From: Argyresthia goedartella | Taxonomy: Eukaryota; Arthropoda; Insecta; Lepidoptera; Argyresthiidae | Length of the DNA stretch: 64,000 nt | Direction: 5' to 3' | NCBI GenBank assembly: GCA_949825045.1 | Contig: OX463822.1 | Span: 2,609,001-2,673,000, forward strand | Shown: piece by piece, positions 56,923 through 64,000 of the stretch | Layout: every line of letters starts with the position of its first letter | Numbering within the stretch: the stretch's first letter is position 1 | Position numbers and translations under genes: made by a program | The notes under the pieces: model-generated | Databases searched by the model: none | Told to the model about the DNA's origin: nothing | Seen by the model: only the letters and a program-made list of their open reading frames with translations

Positions 56923-58039
56923 GACAGGGAAGAGCCCTGAGCGACGCCCATCGTTTTTGGGAGTGCGTCAGATCTTACAGAACCCCGGTCTCCTACCACT
57001 ATCTGCGTCCTTTCTCGCATAAAATTTGTAAGAAGAGCGTGTGATGGGCCGCCTATACCATAATGAGCTAGCTTGGCTGATAGGATTCTGTGGTCCGCTA
57101 CGTCAAACGCCTTCGACAGGTCGCAGAAGAGGACGGCAACTTGCAGCTTACGCTCGTGCGCGCTCACGTCTCGCCTTATCACTTCGCGCGCCATTGCAAT
57201 TGTCGAGCGACCTTCGCGGTATGCATACTGCTGCTTGGATAGCACATCGGTTTCAGAGAGTTACGCGACTAGTCGCGAGCTGATGCCATTTTCGAAAACT
57301 TTTGCGGCCGCTGGAATAACCGACACGGGTCGATATCCATCTATATCGCTCCTGTGCCCTTTGCCTTTGAAGATGGGTGATATTATGCTCTTTTTTAGAG
57401 TAGTGGGAAAGTTACTATCCTTTAGACATAGGTTGTACAGGTTAGCTAGAAGCGCGGAGAGAGGTATTTCCGCTAAATTAAATAATTCCATTGAGAGGTC
57501 ATATATGTCTTTTGTAGGCTTTTTTGGGATCACTTTTGTGATTATGCGGTATCCCTCATCAGCGTGGAAGGGTCGCAGTCTGAAGGAGCGATCGACGGGC
57601 GCGCGCGCCGCGGCAAGGACGGCGCAGGCGCGCGGCACGTCGGCGCTCCACACGCGGTGGCGGCGTTTATGAACCTTTTGTTCATGGTATCGACCGCTTC
57701 CTTCTTATTTGGGAACTTGAAACCTTCGGAGTTTTTTAGAACGTTCGTGAAATACTCTGTGGAAGAACTGTTGTTAACCTTTCCTCGTTCTTTATTTACC
57801 ACGATCCACATGGTTTTGCTCGCGTTTTTACTGTTTTGAATCAGTTTACTGTAATAGGCTGACTTGCTATCACCTAGTAGTTTTTGTATTGCGCTGTTAC
57901 GGACTCGATCATTGAAGTTAGTGCGTGTTAATCAGGGAGGTATTTGTTAAGAGTGGTTATGTCATATAGCAGGCATTTTAAGTTAATTATTTCATCTGTT
58001 ACCCAGCTATTGATTATCCATCTATTTTTGTTATTATTT
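56923..58039 (-). mobile_element. LINE C, 5' part of the reverse transcriptase region
   Basis: On the minus strand the frames 57811-57542, 57653-57261 and 57245-56926 give TWIVVNKERGK-like linker, PISPIFKGKGHRSDIDGYRPVSVIPAAAK, QQYAYREGRST, motif A CDLSKAFDVADH and AQGSSLS. The next residues (NIMFSLLL) lie at 48762, on the other side of LINE B. A short GC-rich, arginine/alanine-coding stretch at 57560-57660 looks inserted or unusually biased relative to the rest. LINE C is cut again at 58040 by another LINE B and resumes at 59050. Confidence 0.75.
56926..57245 (-). pseudogene. LINE C reverse transcriptase palm, split by LINE B
   Basis: The frame carries KQQYAYREGRSTIAMA, the catalytic motif A LFCDLSKAFDVADH and GVAQGSSLS. 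The other catalytic motif (YADD) is on the far fragment at about 48700. The split is exactly at the GACAGG duplication, so the two halves can be matched without gap. Confidence 0.7.
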
Positions 58040-59038
58040 CGTATATATTTTCGTATATATTTATTGCACATAAAACAACATAAGATATAATAAACAGAAA
58101 GGACATCTACAAAGGCATGCTTATCTCTAAATAGAGATCTCTTCCAGCAAACCCAAGGTTGATAAGAATAATTTAATATACAGGATAGACCTATGTGCTC
58201 TGATAAGATACATACATATATTACTGAACTATTGAACTAACTGCTAGATACACTACATACACAAGTACATACATATTATATAAAGATATAAATACACCTA
58301 AATAAACTAATATATACAAAGCTCAAATCTAGGATAGAGAAAGATAATGCCTCCTTCAAACGATTCTTAAAGACGGGCAGAGATGGACTATCTCTGATAG
58401 TGCAGGGAAGCGAGTTCCAGAGAGTGATCGCTCGCAATCGAAAACAGTGCTTGTATGCGACGGTGTTGTGATGAGGTATAGAGAGCAGGGAAGCCGTGTG
58501 AGTTCTACGTGGACGAGCCGAAGGGAGAAATTGAAAAAGCTCACGGAGAAAGCTAGGGTATCGAGGGTTGGTTAAGATGTTGAATAGAAGAGTGAGGATG
58601 TGTGTGTCCCGACGAAGACGGATCGGCAGCCATTTTAACTCCTTGCGATACTGCGAGACGTGGTCGAACTTGCGCAGTCCGAAGATAAACCGAATCCCGA
58701 GATTTTGAAGTCGCTCGAGTCTGTTCAGTTGCTCTTCGTTGGCGCTAGCCCAACAAACATCGGCATAATCGATCAAGGGGAGAAGAAGAGATTGAGCAAT
58801 AGTAATTTTTGTTTGATGGGGCAGAAAGTTCTGAAGCCGTCTTAGTGAGTGAAAGGTGGCAAAGACGCGCCTACTGACCTCGCTGACATGGTTAGTCCAG
58901 GAGAGTTGTCTATCAAACATGACACCCAGGTTTTTGGCCTTGTCACTGTAGGCGATTAGAGTACCGTCATAGGTAACCGGCGGTATGGGCAATTGTTGTA
59001 ATACGTTTAAAGAGTGTCTAGTTCCTATAATAATCGCC
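58040..59038 (-). mobile_element. LINE B copy, 5'-truncated, inserted in LINE C
   Basis: It is flanked by TGTTATTATTT (58029-58039) and TGTTATTGTTT (59039-59049), an 11-bp duplication with one change. The 3' end faces left (TTATTGCAC near 58061, LINE B UTR to 58150). The 5' end is truncated near 59020. This insertion is independent of the one at 48769 and in the opposite orientation. Confidence 0.75.
58276..58992 (-). pseudogene. LINE B reverse transcriptase C-terminal region
   Basis: The 238 codons are open. They cover the end of the palm and the thumb (KNLGVMFDRQLSWTNHV, LLPLIDYADVCWASANE, LQNLGIRFIFGLRKF) and the C-terminal block (LTLLFNILTNPRYPSFLRELF, FRLRAITLWNSLPCTIRDSP). Catalytic aspartates are upstream and absent. 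This copy is the reference for recognising the other LINE B pieces in the window. Confidence 0.75.
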
Positions 59039-59049
59039 TGTTATTGTTT

Positions 59050-59220
59050 ATCGTCAGCTTTGTTTATCTTCTTGATTATAGATAGTTCATTAGTTATTTT
59101 ACTTTGTGCACATAGGCCTTCCTGTTGTAAAATAGGATATATTTATTAGGACCATCCTAGGTTTACAGGACAAAATCTTTTGTTAGAAATTAGCTCGCCT
59201 TAATTCATTTATTTTCCATT
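59050..59220. mobile_element. LINE C remainder and a LINE B-like 3' UTR remnant
   Basis: 59050-59140 continues LINE C after the second LINE B. From 59145 to 59215 on plus, CCTAGGTTTACAGGACAAAATC and TTAGCTCGCCTTAATTC resemble a diverged LINE B 3' UTR. Confidence 0.4.
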
Positions 59221-59229
59221 TGGTAGTTT

Positions 59230-60800
59230 TGCCTGGAAAGTTATCCTGGAGCTTTGCGTATTTGTGATTTTATACATTTTTTATGTGCTGTTCACGAATT
59301 TTTACATTTCATTTCATATTTTAGACGCTCGCGAAGCCATATTAAAAAAATGGAGCTTAAAAATTGTCGTCTATTCATCATCTTTTGATAACATTACTTA
59401 ACCAAATAAAAAATATAATAATTATATAATATTATTATAATTATTTTTGAACCACTTTTTGTGAAGTCGGTAGTTTCAATGTACAGGTGTCATATCTTAT
59501 GTGTGTGAATGGTTTCGCACAATGTAATGATTGCAAAAAGGTGATTGATGAAGGCAAGAATGAATTACAATAGTTTAATAAGTTTAATAGTTTAACAACA
59601 AAAATACTGTGACGAAACAAAAATTTGGATTATTTCTCAGTAGGTATAAATATATTTGTATAACCACTCTCCAAAATGCGGATAGATTTTTACGACTATG
59701 AAATGAATTATGCATCATAATTTTACATAAGTGTACTTCTATTTAAACGAATATGGTTTAACTACACCGTTGCTTTAAGTGGATTTTGAATGATGGCTAT
59801 TTCACACTTCCAATTTGTCCTCATGATTGATTTTCAATGCATTTTACGGAGACTTCTAAATGACCAGGCCTTTCTTATCTTATTCTCGATTATCATTTAA
59901 CTAAACGATTAATTACATAATTAAGGTTATGTAGGTAGGGCAACGAAACACATTTATTCTAATAATTTAAAAGACAAAACAAGTCTCTAAAATTCGTATG
60001 ACTACAAATAATTACGTTATTTCCTTCCCACTCTTGAAATACCTAAACACTTATAAAATTATCTAACAAACAAAAATCTTTTGATTGTGGCTGTTTTGAT
60101 CTTTCTTTCCTTATCCATATATCATGTTGGTTAGCCTACCTTACTTCACATGAAATGACAAACTTATTCTAATTCCATATAGCATGTAGATCGACGTGAT
60201 TACTTGGTCATTCACACATACAAATTTACTCTACAAGAAGCTGTCATTACACTAAGAAAGGCCTAAGATTTATTAGCAGTCATTCTCCCCTTCTGAATCT
60301 TCTCCGATTCAGAAGTTCGATCATTCTTACTTCATTGGTAGTCGGGCAAACTTGTGGTTTTTGTCTTCCAAAGGCTGCCATGATTTGAGTACTATCTGGT
60401 ACATCCTTTTTGTCGTAAGAACATAGTGCCTAGACTTTTTCTTACTCATGGACCAGAGAACTACTCGCATACACCGTTTAAAGGTAGGATTTGTACAATT
60501 CGGATTGATTTGACATTGTAGTAGACAGACCGTCCGACAGACCCTGGTCGCATCATTCAGGGACCCTTATCGCCCCTGTTTAGAGAGAAGTTTAATTCGG
60601 TGTAGATGCCTGTGGATGGCCTGAAATCCGTTAGAATCAAACCTACAAACACGCATTACCAATCAAATGGCCTAAGTAGTAACGCTGAATTTACATGTCT
60701 TAAAACTAATTTATGTGTAAAAATATCGGGATGAATACCCAAATAAAATCAGAATAATACTAGAGACGTTTATCTCAAGATAACCTCTATACCGAGTATA
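59230..60800. other. Gene-poor AT-rich stretch
   Basis: I see no open frame of note, no inverted repeats and no splice-bounded exon. TTAAGGTTATGTAGG and similar phrases are not enough to name a family. Confidence 0.45.
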
Positions 60801-60805
60801 AACAA

Positions 60806-61326
60806 ATAAAATATCCCGTAACCTGTCAACAAACATCTTGGACTGATAGATAAGTGAAATAACAATATCAAATCATATACAAATGTATTCTAAATATTCT
60901 TTGTAGTTGATAGGCAGGGAAACCAACTCGAGAGGGATTTGAGTAGATTCAGACTGTCTCTAGGTGCTGGTATTCAGTTAGCTAATAATAAAATATCCCG
61001 TAACCTGTCAACAAACATATTGGACTGATGGATGGGAGAAATCACAATAAGAAATGTATTCTAAATATTCTTTATGTAATTGATTGGCAAGGAAACGAAC
61101 TCAAGAGGGATTGGAATAGATTCAGACTGTCTCTAGTTGTTGGTATTCACTTGGCTTATAATAAAATATCCCGTAACCTGTCAACAAACATGTTGGACTG
61201 ATGGATGAGAGAAATCACAATATCAAATCATATAAAATATATCCTAAATAGTTTATATGTAGTTGATTGGCAGGGAAACCAACTCGAGAGGGGTTTGAGT
61301 AGATTCAGACTGTGTCTAGGTACTAG
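60806..61326. repeat. Three tandem repeats of ~173-182 bp
   Basis: Units start at 60806, 60988 and 61161 with ATAAAATATCCCGTAACCTG and each contains TTGGACTGAT, ATCACAATA, AACGAACTC/AACCAACTC, and GATTCAGACTGTCTCTAG. The spacing is 182 then 173 bp. Nothing is encoded. It lies between a gene-poor stretch and the 3' end of LINE G. Confidence 0.8.
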
Positions 61327-61539
61327 CAGTCTTAAATATTGCAGTCACGTAGATTGTATATGTAAATGTGCTGGAGGAGAATGACATAAAACCGGTGAAA
61401 GATTACGCTAAAAGCGTACTTCTGAACACATAGCTTACCCTATATTTTTATAAATTGTGCTTACAATATTGAGTGATTGTAAGCACTTTGTTAAACTTTA
61501 AGCTTATTTTGTTTAGCTATATCTGTCTTGAGTCCGTAG

Positions 61540-64000
61540 AACTCGGTTGACCTCCACTGGTGTTGGGCGGAGTTTCAGGGCCCTTCCCTAGGGCCCGTGG
61601 TCCTTCTGGTCGTGAGCTCTAGCACAAACCTTGTCAATTGTCAATTGTAATACGGGCTGGTTTCCGCAACTCGACGACGAAAGCGCCTATTTTGCGTGTG
61701 GGTGGGAATGCGACATCATTCGAGCCAACCCAACTCCTCCAGGAACGCCAGTAGGCCCTTTACGTTACCGACTATCCCTGGAAGGTCCCCAGATTGACCG
61801 AGGTGTTTAGCCCTGTAGTCCGCTACTCCTGTGCACTCCATGAGGACGTGAGCAGCCGTTTCTTCTGCCTCCAAGCAGGCTCTGCAAAGGGGGCTGTCGG
61901 TAACACCTAGGACATATAGATGTTTATTAAAGAAACCATGGCCAGTAAGTACTGCAGTTACCAGTCGCATGCGCGGCCTACTAAGTCGAAGCAAGGTCTT
62001 AGCCAGCCTAGCGCTAGGGGACGGCAAGGCCAGCTTAGCCTGCCTGCACTCCTCATGGTTTGTCCAAAGAGTGGCATGATCATTCCTGGTCGACTCTCTC
62101 AGAAATGAGCGTACCATCTTGAAGGGAAGAGGGATGATAGGTTCGGGACCATACGCTGTCAAGCTAGATCCTTTACGCGCCAACTCATCCGCTGCATCGT
62201 TACCTCTTGATCCGCTGTGTCCTTTTATCCATTGAAGGATTACGCGGTTGTGTTGACATACCTCCATTAGTCGTTTGTGACACTCGTAGATTAGCCCTGA
62301 GTTAATAGTGTTGCTATTTAGGGCTTGTAGGACGGCCATGCTATCCGAGAGGATTCGAATGGAGGAATCTCTTACCTTTCTCGATGCTATGGCATTAGCG
62401 GCCGAGATGATGCCCATGCATTCAGCTTGAAAGACAGTATTATGGGCACCCAGTGGAATGGCTATCTTGATGTTTAGGTCCTCCGAGAAGGTGCCTGAAC
62501 CAGTGCCTGCTTCAGTTTTTGAACCATCGGTAAAAATTCTGAGCTCTTTAACGTCGAGCCCCTCAACCCGATGGTCTTCATGTAACTGTATATTGTATTT
62601 TTTGTCAAAAACAAATTGTTTAGGGATTCTGTCACTGCAAGCCATAGAGATGGGAAGTTTTTTGTAAACTTCCCCTAGGATGGCGGTGTGTGAGGTCCTG
62701 TTTTTCCTCCAAAGTCCTAAGGTGTTGAGTCTCACCGCAGATGACGCGGCCTCCTGCTTTATATACAGCTGGAGTGGCGGAAGACACAGCATGGCCTCCA
62801 TTGCTGCTGTTGGAGTAGTTCTCATACTACCTGTGATAGCCATGCAGGCCAGCCTTTGGAAGCTTTGGAGTTTGCTTACCATTGTGGTTAGTTTGGTCCT
62901 GGTCCACCACACCACAGCTCCGTAGCAGACAAGAGGACGGATCACCGTTACGTACAGCCAAAGAATGATGTTGGGAGAAAGTCCCCACTTTTTCCCCACC
63001 ATTCTCCGACACTGCCAGAAAGCAATACTCGCCTTCTTTAGTTTGTTGTCGATGTGGCAACTCCAGTTGAGCTTGCTGTCCAAGGTTATGCCCAGGTACT
63101 TCACCTCAGTTGCTAGCTGGAGTTCCGTTCCAAAGAGCTTAGGTAGGGTATACCTACCAAGAGCCCTATTGTTAGTGAACATGACCATTACCGTTTTTGT
63201 TGGGTTAACCGCCAGGTCATATTCTAAACACCAGCGCTCCACGATGCGAAGAGCTGTTTGTTTAAGGTTGCATACTGTGCTCGCAAATTTACCTGTGATG
63301 AGGATTACCAAATCGTCGGCGTATCCTACGGTGTAGTATCCATTAGCGTTAAGCTTGGTAATCAGGTCGTTAATGATCAGATTCCACAGAAGCGGGGCGA
63401 GCACTCCTCCCTGCGGGTATCCCCGCACTACCTCCGCCGATAGGGACTCTCCAGCTAGACGCACGATACGTTTGTTAAGCATGTTTGTGACCCAGTTGTT
63501 TACAGCTGTTGACACCCCATGCCTTGTTAGAGATGCACTTATACTGCTATACTGCGTCTTGTCAAAGGCACCTTCTATATCAATAAAAGTTCCAAGACAG
63601 ATGCATTTGTTTTGAATCGCCTCTTCAATTGTGGATACAACTGCATGGAGAGCCGATTCAGTAGACTTACCCAAACTATATGCATGCTGATTCTTGTGTA
63701 AGGGTATATGTTTTAACGCTCCATCTCTCAGATGTCTCTCGCACAAACGTTCGAGAGTTTTAAGCAAGAACGAGGTGAGACTAATCGGCCTGAAAGATTT
63801 AGCGTTAGTGTAGTCGCTCCTTCCTGGCTTCGGTATGAAAATTACGTTTACTACTCTCCACCTTTTGGGAACGTATCCGAATCTAAGACATGCTTTCATG
63901 ATTCGGACCATTATATTGATGACGGGTTCCCCACCCCACTGTAGAAGTGCTCGGAAGATTCCATCTGGTCCTGCTGATTTAAAAGGTTTAAAGCTATTAA
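61540..64000 (-). mobile_element. LINE G (I/LOA-type with RNase H), 5' end beyond the window
   Basis: The coding part is 64000-61716. Its 3' UTR runs to about 61540 or beyond, with TCAATTGTCAATTGTAA near 61635-61650. I could not place the 3' terminus. The domain order (reverse transcriptase, RNase H, CCHC-like) is that of the I and LOA groups. Confidence 0.75.
61716..64000 (-). CDS. LINE G ORF2: reverse transcriptase and RNase H, uninterrupted
   Basis: The frame is open from the window edge (KSAGPDGIFRALLQWGGE before the ATG at 63911) to 61716, about 760 codons without a stop. Counting from that methionine: FRPISLTSF (40-48), motif A FIDIEGAFD (D111), YPQGGVLAPLLWNL (165-178), motif C GYADD (196-200), thumb KYLGITLDSKLNW (271-283). 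The RNase H core has TDGS (461-464), AECMG (496-500), SDS (D523) and GHSG..NDAADELA (565-577). A zinc-knuckle-like CRACLEAEETAAHVLMEC starts at 676. All catalytic acids are present, so the copy may be young. It is partial only because the window ends. Confidence 0.85.
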   Translation of the reverse strand, partial: NSFKPFKSAGPDGIFRALLQWGGEPVINIMVRIMKACLRFGYVPKRWRVVNVIFIPKPGRSDYTNAKSFRPISLTSFLLKTLERLCERHLRDGALKHIPLHKNQHAYSLGKSTESALHAVVSTIEEAIQNKCICLGTFIDIEGAFDKTQYSSISASLTRHGVSTAVNNWVTNMLNKRIVRLAGESLSAEVVRGYPQGGVLAPLLWNLIINDLITKLNANGYYTVGYADDLVILITGKFASTVCNLKQTALRIVERWCLEYDLAVNPTKTVMVMFTNNRALGRYTLPKLFGTELQLATEVKYLGITLDSKLNWSCHIDNKLKKASIAFWQCRRMVGKKWGLSPNIILWLYVTVIRPLVCYGAVVWWTRTKLTTMVSKLQSFQRLACMAITGSMRTTPTAAMEAMLCLPPLQLYIKQEAASSAVRLNTLGLWRKNRTSHTAILGEVYKKLPISMACSDRIPKQFVFDKKYNIQLHEDHRVEGLDVKELRIFTDGSKTEAGTGSGTFSEDLNIKIAIPLGAHNTVFQAECMGIISAANAIASRKVRDSSIRILSDSMAVLQALNSNTINSGLIYECHKRLMEVCQHNRVILQWIKGHSGSRGNDAADELARKGSSLTAYGPEPIIPLPFKMVRSFLRESTRNDHATLWTNHEECRQAKLALPSPSARLAKTLLRLSRPRMRLVTAVLTGHGFFNKHLYVLGVTDSPLCRACLEAEETAAHVLMECTGVADYRAKHLGQSGDLPGIVGNVKGLLAFLEELGWLE

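Noticed and set aside
57261..57839. Overlapping long frames on plus and minus strands (57073-57672 +, 57564-57839 +)
   Set aside because: Plus-strand frames are shadows of the LINE C reverse transcriptase on minus and owe their length to the GC-rich patch.
61920..63944. Plus-strand ORFs of 60-123 residues
   Set aside because: All are antisense shadows of the LINE G ORF.

Overview
The window is repeat-rich, AT-rich animal nuclear DNA, most likely from a moth or butterfly. The evidence is the mix of intron-bearing genes with GT-AG splice sites, CR1/Jockey-type, RTE-like and RNase H-bearing LINEs with short 3' tail repeats, tRNA-derived SINE remnants, a piggyBac-like element at TTAA and a short (TTAGG)n tract. 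The species assignment is inference. I see no rRNA, tRNA, CRISPR or prokaryotic operon structure. Most open frames are transposon proteins or antisense shadows. Family labels LINE A to G are mine and local to this window.

Layout. 1-2.6 kb: LINE ends, a SINE and a 5'-truncated LINE B. 2.6-6.1 kb: a 3.5-kb LINE A copy on the minus strand (SGNH-like ORF1, endonuclease, reverse transcriptase) inserted in the LINE B 3' UTR. 6.2-20.5 kb: two large palindromes, each carrying a divergent pair of near-identical genes for an 82-residue secreted peptide. That makes four copies (7093-7341 -, 8862-9110 +, 14398-14646 -, 18608-18856 +), each with a TATA box, a short non-coding exon 1, an intron and one coding exon. 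LINE D (15196-17592) has landed in the intron of the third copy. 20.9-30.2 kb: LINE and SINE fragments, including a fairly complete reverse transcriptase (LINE F, 26.1-28.0 kb). 30.2-34.1 kb: little that I can recognise. 34.1-39.5 kb: two more LINE A copies; the larger one has been hit by a perfect-type palindromic MITE (35638-35759) and a piggyBac-like element at TTAA (37371-38176). 39.5-46.4 kb: gene-poor, with a LINE B fragment and a long palindrome (43.6-44.0 kb).

The best candidate for a host-gene exon outside the peptide cluster is 46430-46601. It is a splice-bounded exon with upstream ORFs, and its last 49 nt encode an arginine-then-leucine signal peptide ending at a GTGAGT donor.

47.6-59.1 kb is a three-level nest. 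LINE C (minus) was hit by LINE B (plus, target duplication GACAGG). That LINE B was then hit by a 7,508-bp DNA transposon (48830-56337) with CCCAAGTAACACA terminal inverted repeats, AGCATTA-rich subterminal arrays and two convergent intron-containing genes: a DUF4806-type accessory gene (now broken) and a TNP2/CACTA-like transposase (largely open). This transposon is the most interesting system in the window. A second LINE B copy hit LINE C independently at 58040-59038. The window ends with three ~175-182-bp tandem repeats (60.8-61.3 kb) and a long, uninterrupted LINE ORF with reverse transcriptase and RNase H domains (61716 to the window edge, minus strand).
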